Positions 1-11,500 of a stretch of 64,000 nucleotides of DNA are shown here, one piece after another. Under the pieces are notes generated by a model, which saw nothing but the letters and a program-made list of their open reading frames with translations, was not told the origin of the DNA and ran no database searches. The position numbers and the translations under genes are program-made. The first letter of the stretch is position 1. Each line of letters opens with the position of its first letter. Origin of the DNA: Procambarus clarkii (taxonomy: Eukaryota > Arthropoda > Malacostraca > Decapoda > Cambaridae); NCBI RefSeq assembly GCF_040958095.1, contig NC_091227.1:13000620-13064619 (forward strand), read 5' to 3'.

Positions 1-930
1 TACAGACTAACAAACCCAATAGCTCAAAAATCCTGACACAACACTGGATGATGTTAAATATTTGCTTTCAACTGACTTCAGATAGTGTTCGTTAATGACA
101 AATTAAGTGATTTTAATTAACTTATTGAAGTGTGAACATTTATGCTTTATGATAACTATTATCGTCCAGGATGACATTGTTCAGAATATTATTCTGCACT
201 TTGTTTTGTTATTTAGCAAAATTACACACAGTAATGAGCTGCTACCTTATTCTATACGAGATATTACAAAGTGTAGATCAAGAACTAGCTATAGGTACAA
301 CTATTATTCTCATCTCACAGGATGGTTAGTCATACATGGAATCGGGGGAGAAAATACCAGCCTCAATACAAAAACTATTCACAAGTGGCGTCCTCGACGA
401 TCCCTTCGTTACGCCGGATGGGTCCTCGGCGCTCCTCTCGTCTTCAAAACAAGACTTCCCATCACATTACTCACTCTTCCTGTCTCCGTCTCCCCATGGT
501 ACTCCTCGAGCGCCTGGAGATTAATTCTCAACACGAGTCTTATAGGATTTCAGCCGGTTCCCAGCTCCTTACACGCCCTCTACAGCTCCAACCTCTTCAG
601 TTCTGCCTGTTAGAGCTGTATGTTTACCTTGAGATTTATAAGCTAATAACTGTCTTATCGTAACCACCTCCAAAGACGACCACAGCCAGACAGTAAGGAA
701 GGCAACGAAGACTGTCTCGGGGTACTGAAGAACATTTGCAACGACGGGATAACAAAACACGACATTGCCTCTCATCACGTCAAGTCTCTCGCGTGACACG
801 AGCTTCTGATGTTGATGCCTCACGTCGGTCTTGCCTCTCAAGTCTTCCTACTTGGGAAAATGTACACTGAACTTTGCTACCTTCAACACTGCCAGTGTAT
901 CCTCGGTATGGATGTAGGGTCCACAACTAG
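1..930. other. Unassigned repeat-like sequence
   Basis: The first 330 bases are AT-rich; 340-850 is GC-richer, like the neighbouring LINE, with overlapping frames on both strands (107-613 plus, 841-569 minus). None matches a family I recognise. Confidence 0.3.
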
Positions 931-936
931 TCACTG

Positions 937-1125
937 TGTATGGGGTCCACTACCACCCATAGGATGGGTATAGGGTCCACTACCACCTGTAGGATGAATA
1001 TGGGGGCCCACTACCACCCACAATATGGGTATGGGGTCCATTACCACCCACAGGAAGGGTATGGGGTCCACAAACACTTGTAGGATGAGTATGAGGGCCG
1101 CCACCACCACCACCCTTAGGATGGG
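937..1125. repeat. 30-bp minisatellite, about 6 units
   Basis: Units such as GGGTCCACTACCACCCATAG repeat every 30 bp (starts near 944, 974, 1005, 1035, 1065), with about 20 percent divergence. Because the period is a multiple of three, frames on both strands stay open through it. Confidence 0.7.
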
Positions 1126-1149
1126 ATATGGGGGTATCAAGGGACCGAC

Positions 1150-1345
1150 CATCCCTTGCAGTCACTTGTCCCTAGATAGAATTCTTTGTGAATTGGATAT
1201 CTTTGATGTCGTTCGCCTTAAGCGTTTTTGTTCTCGTATTGGTATCCTTAGTGATATTTAGCGTCCTATGATTATCCTGCAATTTTGATGGTGCTACATA
1301 GCCTTTTCGGCTTGGTGCCTTCTTTTCATAATTACTTACTAAGGG
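1150..1345 (+). mobile_element. LINE 3' end (ORF2 C-terminus and 3' UTR), plus orientation
   Basis: A frame ending RFCSRIGILSDI and a stop at 1259-1261 is followed by GATGGTGCTACATAGCC and GGCTTGGTGCCTTCTTTT. The same ending occurs on the minus strand at 19605-19385 and 18290-18030 and in the 6.5-kb palindrome. Confidence 0.55.
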
Positions 1346-1393
1346 AACCCTTGTAGGAAGAGGGAGATTACCACGAAGCCCAAAAGAACGAAG

Positions 1394-1840
1394 TTAGGAC
1401 AGAATATAGTATCTCCAGGTGGTATCGTACGCCTTTTCCAGGTTAAAAAGGACAGCAACAATGGAGGTCTTCGTGGTAAAAGCAGTACGAATATAGACCT
1501 CAAAGTTCACAAAGACATCAGCCGTGCTGCAGCACCTGCAAAAACCAAATTGAGAAGGGGAGAAGTGGTGATAGTGTTTCAAGAACCACATCAGACGGAC
1601 ATTGACCATACGTTCAAGAGTTTGCAAACACAACTCATGAGGGCAATGGGGCAGAAGTCTTTAGGGGATGTCCCTAGAGATCCCAGTTTCCGAATAGGGA
1701 GAACCACCACATCGAGCCAGTCCTCAGGGACTTTCCTTCCCCCAGATATGGTAATACAGATTCAGCAAACACCGAGACGTTCATGGAGGGAGATGGTGAA
1801 GCATCTCAAAGAATATCATCCGGGTCTGTTGCCATAGAAC
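1394..1840 (-). pseudogene. LINE ORF2 reverse transcriptase remnant
   Basis: The minus strand reads KVPEDWL and a degenerate 'fRPIaLtSCVCKL' block, then LERMVNVRLMWFLK, FSPSQFGF and VAVLFNLEKAYDTTW. The last is the A-motif region (FfDLEKAYDTtW), but F-N-L replaces F-D-L, so the catalytic Asp is lost. Downstream RT motifs are missing. Confidence 0.7.
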
Positions 1841-1867
1841 CACAGTGGGCCAGAGCAGACTGAAGAT

Positions 1868-2060
1868 TGGGGGAGGGAGGGAGGGAGGGAGGGAGGGAGG
1901 GAGGGAGGGAGGGAGGGAGGGAGGAGGGAGGGAGAGAGAGAGGGAGGGAGGGAGAGAGAGAGGGAGAGAGAGAGAGGGAGAGAGAGAGCGAGGGAGAGAG
2001 AGAGCGAGAGAGAGAGCGAGAGAGAGAGCGAGAGAGAGAGCGAGAGAGAGAGAGAAAGGG
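1868..2060. repeat. GGGA/GA-rich microsatellite
   Basis: About 190 bp changing from GGGA units to GAGAGAGC-type units. It interrupts the LINE reverse transcriptase region and produces spurious low-complexity frames. Confidence 0.9.
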
Positions 2061-2757
2061 ATCGTTATAAGGAAGTCGGAGATGAGTGCGGAAATCTAAG
2101 GGATGAGATTCAAGAACAGGCTTAGGAAGAAGGAAGGACAGAGAGATGAGAACCGGAGTCAAGTCAAAAAGTGGGAACCCAGTTCGGTTGCGACCGTCAC
2201 AAGAGTTCCAAGGAGGTGAAGGACTGGCGAGACATATGGGACAAACTTACCTGCTATCTTGCAGATCATCTTCCAGATCTGTGGCAGAGAAGTATCGGAC
2301 GTAATGGTGGAGACATAAGATTTCTAACTCTCACGTTTAGCTGTATGGATGATCCTACGGGCTACTGCACTTGCCTTCTGAAACAAAATAAAAGAAGCGG
2401 CCGTCTGCCAGTGTCGGTGTTTCGTCCAGGCTGCATGGTTACAGAGGACAGCCCGAGCACAGTCTGCATTCCACCTGCACTTCCGCAGGCCCCGGGAGGT
2501 AGAGCGAGGAATAGAGCAGTGTCGAATACGGTGTCATGAAAAAGGAGGGCTTGAGGGAGAGGCAGAGCAGAGAGGTCGGAAAGAGTCGCATGGAGAATGA
2601 ATAGATTCCTGTCAGCCTTGGCAAACTGCTAGCTAGGGAAGGAGAAGGGAGGGTGAAAAAAGAAAGAAAAAGGTGACAAGGATGGGGAAATGGTCACTGT
2701 TATAGAGGATGGAGGTCATCAAGAACCCCACCATATGAAATCTGAGTAAAGAGAAGA

Positions 2758-3271
2758 CTAGCGGAGAGAAAGATGAAGACAGGAGAGGATGCGAGTGCGG
2801 GAGTCCACATGAGTGGGTTCACCAGAATTCAGAAGAGACAAAGAAGAGAGGACAAATGGTAAGAAAAGGCAGCCTTGGGCGTTTGTCAGAACATCACCCC
2901 AGAGGGTATGCCAACAGATGAAATCACCCAACAGGAGCACAGGCTCTGGTAAGGAGTCCAACAGGTGCTTAAGATCAGGAAGAGAAAGTGGGACATTTGG
3001 GGGTGATAAATGGAACAGACTGTATACCATTTACTCACAAAGATACGGGCCGAAGAACACTAGATAGGCGACAGAAAAAGTAGGGGATGAAGGGAATATC
3101 AGTACAAATTAAGAGAGCAGTAGAGTTATGGGCCCCAGCAAAAGATAGAGGGAGTGGGGGGGGGGGGGGGGTGGGGAGAAAGTTACCACCAAGAAAGTGA
3201 CCAGGACAAGCACCAAGCATCGGCTCCTGGAGACATAACACAGTCTTCACCGCTTTGTGTATCATATCCAC
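2758..3271 (-). pseudogene. LINE ORF2 endonuclease (APE-type) remnant
   Basis: VLCLQEPMLGACPGHF (3271-3035 frame) carries the Q-E motif of APE endonucleases. After a frame break, PEPVLLLGDFICWHTLWG and NSGEPTHVDSRT (3030-2758) match the GDFNaHhxlWG and TH..SRT motifs. The catalytic Asn of GDFN is replaced by Ile. A poly-G run near 3160 lies in between. Confidence 0.7.
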
Positions 3272-3355
3272 AAGGGCTGTGATGAAGGTTCGAACTTACG
3301 CCCAGGATGATCCCAAATGCTGCCTTAGTCGACTAGGCCATGACATGGTAAGAGA
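3225..3355 (-). mobile_element. tRNA-like SINE (family 3), left member of an inverted pair
   Basis: The minus strand reads CATGGCCTAGTCGACTAAGG and later GTTCGAACCTTCATCACAGC, an A/B-box-like pair. It mirrors the copy at 3500-3610 over more than 60 bp. Confidence 0.55.
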
Positions 3356-3499
3356 ATTACAACCATAAAAAATTGTGTATTAAAGTGAGGGCAAAGAGGT
3401 AGAACAGCTTGCCGAGTGCATGGGGGAATTGTGTAAAACCCTGGTTTGTCTGAGAGGCTGCAGGATCTGAGAGGCCAGTGGAACTCCCAGTTACAATTC

Positions 3500-3610
3500 T
3501 TTTACCATGTCATTTCCTAGTCGACTAAGGCAGCGGCTGGGATCATTCCGGGCATAAATTCAAAGCCTCATCATGGCCTTTGTGGATTTGTTCATTTAAT
3601 GCATCACGCT
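3500..3610 (+). mobile_element. tRNA-like SINE (family 3), right member of an inverted pair
   Basis: TACCATGTCATTTCCTAGTC, GACTAAGGCAGC and CCTTTGTGGATTTGTTCATT match the reverse complement of 3225-3355 with scattered differences. The B box is decayed (AAATTCAAAGC). Confidence 0.55.
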
Positions 3611-4639
3611 ATTGTGATATCTGTGTACATGTATTATCATAAGTTGGCGTTCATGGAAGTTGACAAAATCCACAAATATTCCACTGAAGAATAGACAGTC
3701 AAAAGACAAGAGAACAGTGAAAAGAGAAACCAAAGAACACCGTATACTAAATAAGATCAAGATCAGGATCAGTGAAATCATGGTTAGGAGGCATGGGTAA
3801 ATTTAACAATGACGACGTCAAGGGAGTGAGAGGATGTACCAGAGGCGGACGGATGAGGTCTGAAGCTGGAGGTAATGGAGAGGGGCGGTCAGAAACTGGG
3901 AAGCGCACCTCAGCAAGGGCAGCAACCGAGAGAATCGAGGGCTAAAGGAACCTCCATAGCCGGGACAAGGGGCTCAACCACCGAAATGGGAGGGAATACA
4001 ATGATAAGAGTCAGAGGGTGTGGAAGAAAGCGACGCCTTCTTACCTGCAAGGAAAAAGAGGAGGAGGAGCCAGGCTTACCTTTCTGAATTAAAGAGACAG
4101 GTGTGGCAGCAGCAACGTACTGGGAGACAGTTTCCATAGTCTCAACAGGAGAAGGAAAATGGGAGCGATCAACATGAAGATTGCTGGGCGGATGATGGAC
4201 AACAGCCAGGACAGATGGGCAGTGCGGAGGGCCATGAGACAGAGGGAGGGCTGGAAAGAAGGATCAGGGGGAGACAGGAAAGAAGACTCGGGAGACATGG
4301 CAGACTGGGAAGGAAGGAGGAAAACATCAGGATGATCACCCCTTGGTTCAGAACATAAAGGAACAGGGGAGGAGGCGGTGGGCATGTCCGGGTCCAAGGC
4401 CTGATAACGGTTGAGACTGAGAAAGGAGGGAAGGGCTAGGAGAGGTGGAACGCAACACACGAGCATAAGATATGCTAGCAAAAAGAGGAGAGGTGGCAGA
4501 CTTGGTATCTCGCCTCGGGAAAAGATAATCATGGTGGTTCAAATTGAGGATGGCTTCCTCAAATTTGTAGTGTATACATGCACAGGAGAAGAGGAGCCTC
4601 CGTTTTAGAGTGACCCAAGTCCCTACACAAGGGGCATAA

Positions 4640-5407
4640 AGACACTGTACTGTAGTTGTGCATTTGAGGGCACCATGCCCAAATTTCCAGCACTTATTGC
4701 AAAGTCGAGGAGAGGAAATGTACTCCTGAACGGAGCATCTGGCACCAGCAAGAATTACAGAAGGCAGAAGGGTCCCACTATCAAGTGATCTTCACAACTC
4801 GGACAGGAAGACGACGACGACCACGAGGGGGTCGAGTGAACGTATCAACCTGGAGGACAGAATGGCCTTGGGCTTCAAGGATTTGTTTAATATCCTCGTG
4901 GCAGTCTTTCAGGTCCCTAACATCAGTCACAACATGGTGTGGGAGGATAACAGTGCCAGTACTGGCATTTAACAGGACATTTTTAGAGACACTAACAGGG
5001 GTCTCCCCAATGCTGGATAATGCGACTAAACAGGCAGCTGCATCCTGAGAAGCAGCAGCAACGACACGTGTACTAAAATGGGAGGGGTTAAAAGTAACAA
5101 AGGCATCCACCAAATCAATGAGGTGTTTATGGAGGAAGAAATTGTCAGGACATGAAGAATCCAGATGGTTGAGATCAAAGTATTTAGTGCCTGTAGCAGG
5201 GCCAAACAAAGCACGGAACGTATTAGCATTGGAAGGAATCATGAGAGTGCATCTGTGTGGGGGGGGGGAGGGGAGGGGGGGGGGGGCGGTGTCGGCACCG
5301 AAAACCTCCAGTGAGAGGGAGATGGAGTAAAAGGCGCAGTTGACACAATGAGAGAAATAGCTGTTCCAGGTGATGAGGTGGTCATCACTGGGGGGCTTGC
5401 AGCTCAA
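4640..5407 (-). pseudogene. LINE ORF1 (gag-like) remnant with CCHC zinc knuckle
   Basis: A 208-codon open stretch (5407-4781) includes MIPSNANTFRALFGPATG and a positively charged end (RPPRGRRRLPVRVVKI). After a break the frame continues as CNKCWKFGHGALKC, a C-x2-C-x4-H-x4-C knuckle near 4690-4650. ORF1 proteins of this type bind the element RNA. Later pieces down to about 3850 are Pro/Ser-rich and broken. Confidence 0.6.
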
Positions 5408-6021
5408 CAGAGGGAGAGGAGGGGAGTGGAGGGGAGGTAGTCGGGAGGGTCAAAGGAGGAGCGTGGTCTGGGCACAATGTACTGGGGGCTACAGAGCTCG
5501 GTCATTCAATACAGTGCTACTTACAGGGGTGGGGGGGGGGGTACAAGAGGATCATTCAGCAGCATAGAAATGAGTAGGTGCTAATTTCAATCATGAATAA
5601 CTCCTCATACCCACCATGGAGCCACAATTAAAGGATGGGACACCCGACAAGATGGGGTCCCCCAGGGGTGCATCTTGAGTATACGCCCCCCAATCGCCAC
5701 CTTAAGAACCGTCAGTCCTTCGAGATCGGATTCAGCAACGAAGGCGAGGATCGACAATAAAAGTGTCCACTAGCTCGAAACATCGGGTACCACAGGTTTA
5801 CAGGCGAGTGCGTGGGCCTTCCCAAACACACGGGCGTCAAAACAGAAGAGGTCCGAAAGAATAATCATGAATGGCAAAAAGTTGGTAGGAAATGACCATA
5901 AGAAATGAGAAGGGTAGGAGGGAAGGGAAGGGAAGGGAACTATCAGGAGAGAGCGCCAAGCCACTACGACTATATAGCCCAGGGAAAGGGTCAGGATTAG
6001 GATTAATATTCTCCTAATTTC

Positions 6022-6057
6022 TTCCTATCTTTCATTAATAATGAAAGATAGGAGGAA
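6022..6057. repeat. Short hairpin
   Basis: TCCTATCTTTCATT, a 3-base spacer AAT, then AATGAAAGATAGGA form a 14-bp stem. No other feature explains it. Confidence 0.5.
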
Positions 6058-6270
6058 ATGGAAATAGTTTTCAGCAAAATTGGTGAAGACGGCAGCAGAA
6101 GCATAAGGCATCAAAAGGACTAAGGACTGTTCCATGAAACATCACACCCTGGCAGCTGCCCACAAAGCCCCCTTGCAACGACAACGGGCTGGAAAGGGAG
6201 GGGGGGGGGAGGTTCCTCTAGTCAGGCTTGGTACCACACACTGCCTCTTTTTGACAATAAGAAGGTATAT

Positions 6271-6749
6271 TCTACTTGATCTCAGTCAATCTGAGGCTTT
6301 TATATATGGAGCAATATTTTCTCAATGTAGGTTTCTAATAATAATAATGATAATGCTGCTGCAGCAGCAGCAATCCAGGAAAGCTATGTAGCCCCATGAG
6401 GTGTGAGGGATATTTAAGATGCACTAAGGATGCCAATATGAGAAAATTGAGGAAAGACCACCATTGATGTCAAACAGGAAAATAGTGCTGCTCGGAACAC
6501 TACCTTGTATTCCAAGGTAGTGTTCCGAGCAGCACTATTTTCCTGTTTGACATCAATGGTGGTCTTTCCTCAATTTTCTCATATTGGCATCCTTAGTGCA
6601 TCTTAAATATCCCTCACACCTCATGGGGCTACATAGCTTTCCTGGATTGCTGCTGCTGCAGCAGCATTATCATTATTATTATTAGAAACCTACATTGAGA
6701 AAATATTGCTCCATATATAAAAGCCTCAGATTGACTGAGATCAAGTAGA
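6271..6749. repeat. Near-perfect 479-bp palindrome
   Basis: Arms of about 237 bp (6271-6507 and 6513-6749) are reverse complements with essentially no mismatch on reading, separated by TATTC at 6508-6512. Each arm contains a CTGCTGCAGCAGCAGCA stretch and a decayed LINE 3' end (GCTATGTAGCCCCATGAGG). It could be a true recent inverted duplication or a fold-back sequencing or assembly artefact. Confidence 0.85.
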
Positions 6750-6989
6750 TATTAACTTTAGGTTCAGCATTTGATACTGATTAAGAATACTATATTCATT
6801 CTGCAAAGCTAATTATACCACCTGACTGGATAAAATACCTATTAAAAGTACTTTAAATTTCAATACTTTTAGTTTTCTAACATGGGAGCTCTTCCAACAA
6901 GTTTAACAGTAACCACAGTAATAATACACGACACTGCTGCTTGTTGGTAATATGCTAAAAGATGCCTATTAAATACACTGATGCAGAAC

Positions 6990-8087
6990 TGTTCTGAAGA
7001 AAATGAAACAACCTATCACACAATTTATTTTCTTATATAATTCATAAAATAAACTGTCACACCAAATGTTTTCCTCAATGTCAGTAGCTTAATATCAAGT
7101 AAACAATTTAAATTTAACAGTTAAAAATCTATTTCATAAATAATTTTTTGCATCATAAACTTATACAATTTATAAATAAAAAACAAATCAATACAATTTG
7201 AGTAAAATATTCTATTTCATACTGGTTTAAAATAAAATGATTAAAACCACATTATCAATATACAGTCCTTAAGATCTTTCAATACATGCTGTGGAATGAT
7301 CAAGTTTTTCATAGGCAGCCAAGCCTTATTTTGTAAAATTATTTTCTTTGAAATTTCATAAGGCAGCTCAGCCCCACTTTGTAAAACTAATTTAAAACAT
7401 GTGCTTAACAATAAAAATTTTCACAATAGTTTAAAAAATGTATATACAAAAGCAGTTAAAATTAACAAACTATTCCAGACAGTTACAAAAAATTATTTTT
7501 CATATTACGTGTCCAAAACACTGCACAACACGCACGCGCGCACACAATATATCAACAACAATCTTTGTCCATTTGCTCAAGATTCATTCAACATGTGATC
7601 TGTCACTGATATTTGTCAACAAAACATCTTTTATGCTTTATGAAGGCCATGAAGAGGTGATGATTTTTTGCCACAGAAAATTATCTATACACAACCAATT
7701 ATCACTATGGATGGACACTACTTTGTTTCTTAACTGTAATGAAATTGTCTCCCGCAAACATGTACTAATAAAAATCATTTACGAATCTGTACAAGGGGGA
7801 TGCACAAATGTGTCTTTAACTTGTTATATAATAACAGGTGAGTGACCAGGGGGTAACATCCGAGAAGCACAGTCAGTATACACAACACTACACCATGGCC
7901 CAAACTATAGTACAATATTTCAAAAGGTGTTAAATCTGCATTTCTTAGGTGCTGCTTCAAAGTTTGTATTAGTAACCACCAGTCTGTTAATGTGTTCCAA
8001 TGAATGGTGGCAGGTAATATAGTTTATTTTGCACTGATTTTCTTTCATTTACCATGCATTTTCATATCTTCAGATTCTTTGAAAACT
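6990..8087 (-). other. Likely 3' UTR and downstream flank of the drpr-like gene
   Basis: AT-rich sequence after the stop with no credible frame. A minus-strand AATAAA hexamer (plus TTTATT) lies at 8028-8023, only 60 nt after the stop; another is at 7029-7024. Which one is used cannot be decided from sequence alone. No repeat was recognised here. Confidence 0.4.
8023..8028 (-). terminator. Candidate polyadenylation signal AATAAA
   Basis: The plus strand reads TTTATT, so the transcript reads AATAAA about 60 nt after the receptor stop codon. Position and hexamer are right, but no cleavage-site evidence is available. Confidence 0.35.
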
Positions 8088-8566
8088 TTATAAACCTTTG
8101 TCTGGGTTTAAAACCTCAGTTTCTGCTGAACTGTTGTGATTAGTGTTTGAATCCTCAAGGGTTGTGGAGGCGGTAACATTAAAGTCATCAAATTTTGCAT
8201 AAGCACCTCGTTTTCCAGAATCCACTGAAACATCGAGATTATTGACTTTCAGCCTAGCATATTCATCATCACTGGCAGCAGGACTAAGGTTGCTCACTTT
8301 TGACACTCCACCATCAACACCATTCTGAGCTAGGCAAGGATAATCATCTAAACTGATTTCGGGGCGGGAAATATTCAGCTCATTAGATGACGACGAAGAA
8401 TGTGCGGAACGTTGTTTTATCATTGCACCAATAGGAGGTCTACCAGTTGTGGGGCTTTCATCAGACAATTGGTCTGCTGAACGACGTAACTGAGATGCCA
8501 TAGTGTAGTAGTGCGGCTTCACTTCACCCACTGGACGTGAATAAGTCAGGTGATCGTACTCACCAT
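8088..8566 (-). CDS. drpr: drpr-like window exon 13 (C-terminal tail and stop)
   Basis: A TTTTACAG acceptor at 8567 joins 20.7 kb away from exon 12 as P|DGEYDHLTYSRP. The exon encodes residues 667-825 and ends in a stop at 8090-8088. It has YDHL (670), YY at 686-687, YPCL (742), YARL (769) and YAKF (789), plus a Ser-rich stretch (SAHSSSSSNE). The true reading continues upstream of the GTG at 8531 to the acceptor. Confidence 0.9.
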
Positions 8567-11500
8567 CTGTAAAATGTCAAGTAATGTTTATCCTTTCTTT
8601 TTATGTGCATATCAAGTCATCTCTATGTAAATCATTACATCATATATATACAGCATCAATAGAAAAATAATTTTATATCTATTTTTACTGAAAAAATTAT
8701 ATATATATATGAATGATTGTTTACTAAGCATGGCTATATTTATATGTACTGTATGTACTGTATGTATGTATGTACACACATGCTTAGTAAACAAACATAC
8801 ATCTGAAGACCAATTCAAGTGTAAATGATAACTATATACAGGTCCTTTGCAGATCATATTTATTTTGGAGGGGGGTGAGGGAAGGATTGCAAAACAAATC
8901 TCTATAGATAATTAAATCATTCATAGATAAGCTAAATTAATGTATTATACATATTGAATATTACTAGATATCAATCCAATGTTTGAGTCTAATCGGTTAA
9001 AATAATTGTTACAAATAATAAAAACCACTGGGAGAAAAAACCCAGCATTGAATGTAATGAAATGCCATTTTCTGGACGAGTCCCAGAGGATCCCCGGAGC
9101 TATTCAGGCTGATATGCTAATGTTAGACTTTTGGAATCAGTCATGTGTATGGAGTTCTGTGGGCCTACCGGAGACCACGAGCCAGAACCTGGCCCCCCTT
9201 ACAGAGGCACGAGGAGCAATGGCCTATAGAAACCCCTTGTGTGGTTGGAAGCATTCAATGTCTGCCATCGATCGGGTTAGGCACCCAGAAAGGTAAGCTT
9301 CCCAGAACAAACCCAGATTCTGGTGAAAATTGCTACAAAAAGCACAAGTGAATAGAACTCCCCAAACAGAAATGAGCAAAAGAGTATAACGTCACACATC
9401 GCCACGCCGTCTTCTGTACAGCTCTCTGGGAGGGAGAAGGGGGAGCCCCAGACCCCCGTGCTGGCTATCAACACCCCCGTTCTGAGGCTAGATATAAAAA
9501 AAACATGAAAACCATTGACCGAATCCACCGACCAGGAAAAGTGAGGTTGTTTCCTCCCTGGCCTTGCAACTGCCAACTCATGGCCTGTGTGGCCTTGCGT
9601 TGGCAGTTGCATCCTTTTGTCTGCGCTTCGCATTGGGGAGTGAGCGACTTCTGCCTCCTGGGTTAGGTCTTTCTTGTTTTCGTCTTTGGGTAGGTAGCTC
9701 CGAGGAGCCTTCGGGACTTGCCCAGAAAATGGCGTTTCATTACATTCAATGCTGGTTTTCTGAGAGGAGCCCCGTCCGCTCCCTGGAGCTACCTACCCAA
9801 AGATGAAAACAAGAGGGACCTAACTCAGGAGGCGGAAGTCGCTCACTCCCTAACGCGAAGCGCAGACAAAAGACTGCAACTGCCAACGCAAGGCCACACA
9901 GGCCCGACAAGGCTCAGGAACAGCAACGAAGGAACGCATAGCCAATCTACGAACGTCGTGGGCACGGGAATAGACAGCAGGCTGGCTGGACCGAACCACC
10001 CCACAGACGACCCAAGAGAACCACACCCTGGAACGGGACAGAAGGGAAACCGGAACAACCTAAAGTGTGACCCCGGTCACAGCACCCACGGTATGCAAGG
10101 AACAGCAAAGTGCTGCAACTGAACACAACACATGATGCACCCCCGGACGGACCAACCAAGCATCAACAACCCAAGAACCCCTACGAAAAAAGCCATGTCA
10201 GTCTCCGCCAGAAAAGAAGGAGACAGCTGCAAGCAAACAAACCTATCACGAGGACCAAAAGAGTCGAAGCCCTGGCGCTGGAGGAGAGCATGAAGCACCC
10301 CGACCCGACAACCAGAGGCCAATGACAACAAGAAAAGAGCCTCGGAAAACAATCCAGAACCGAAGGGGCCACAACAAACCGAGGAGAGGAGAAGAGAAGA
10401 GAGCACCCAATCCAAGAACCAGGATGGCTCAAGCGATGCAAGATCAGGCCGGAGGTGAACCACACTAGAGACAGCTCTGCGAATTGATGCAGAGAGAACA
10501 CCAAAATCGAAGCAACCCGAAGCAGCTCCGCCAGCGCCGCATGAGACAAGGCGACAGTATGTGGCAAGATGACAGCCCTGAACCTCCACAAGAGAAGGAA
10601 CAAGACCATGCCAACAAAACACAGCAATCCTATTATGGGACAAAAAGAAAAAGGAAGGACCACCAAAAAAACCCACACGACCGCCGAGACGAAGCACGCA
10701 GGTGGGACACCATCAACGAAGCCACCTGATCAACAGATGGTGAGAGACCCAAAGCAGAACCGAACCAGCCCCGCCATGGACTGATCGAGCATAGGAAGAG
10801 GCGAAGCCGCGGGAAAACCTCGGGTGCGAACACCGAGCAAGCAGAGCTGGAAATCCAAGCCGGCAAGGAACCAGATGGAACGTCTGTCGTACAGAAAACT
10901 TCCCAACGCTAGCAAGCTTGCCAGGAGATCGGAAACACTGTGGTTCCGATGAGTGACTCGTGAGAAGTGACACCGCAAGAATCATGAAAATGCCAACTGG
11001 CAGGGTAAGCCAGGAAAGCAGGAACCCAGCCCGGCAAGCCAGGAAAGAACCAACCCGGGCGAGCAGAAATGCCCCATCGGGAGGAGAAAACGGAGAAAAG
11101 TATCCACCGACAGGACGGAACAGACGGACCCGAAGGGACAAGCAACCGAACCCGGGGAAGGGCCGATGCCCAAAAACTCATATGCAGAGGGGGGGGGGGG
11201 GGGGGGGGAGAGAGAGAGGGAAAAACCCCACTACCTGTAACTGCAAGCCCCGTTCAGAGGGTAGAAAACCCCGGCGGGGTCTAACAGGGCCCGAGGCCTC
11301 CCAAGTCATCCCCTCCCCAGCTCCAGGAACCTCCATGGCAGGCTCTGGGGCCGAGCCGTTCCCCGAAAGCCCCAGCCTCACCAGAAAAAGCTGAGGCAGC
11401 CAGATAAACACTAAGGATGCAAGTCCACTGGCAGACCCCATACATCATGGCTGGAGGAACAGGCTCAAATGCCTCCGTCGCTACCCCAGAAGGGGAAATC

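Larger units (their letters stand above)
1394..5407 (-). mobile_element. Degenerate Jockey/I-type LINE (non-LTR retrotransposon)
   Basis: Fragments of both ORFs occur in the right order on the minus strand. An ORF1-like frame from about 5407 is followed by a CCHC knuckle near 4690-4650. Endonuclease pieces lie at 3271-2758, a pre-RT linker at about 2540-2165 and reverse transcriptase at 1840-1394. Stops, frameshifts and a GA microsatellite (1868-2060) interrupt it, so it is inactive. The 3' end is not continuous: a LINE 3' end in the opposite orientation begins at 1345. Confidence 0.75.

Noticed and set aside
937..1125. Regular 30-bp array considered as a CRISPR
   Set aside because: It is a contiguous minisatellite without unique spacers, in a eukaryotic repeat region. 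The array at 62351 is rejected for the same reason.
1806..2162. Ser/Leu/Pro-rich and Arg/Glu/Gly-rich frames
   Set aside because: Both are translations of the GA-rich microsatellite interrupting a LINE.
8088..8531. A separate small gene starting at the GTG at 8531
   Set aside because: The frame continues upstream to a TTTTACAG acceptor at 8567 and joins exon 12 in phase, so it is the terminal receptor exon.
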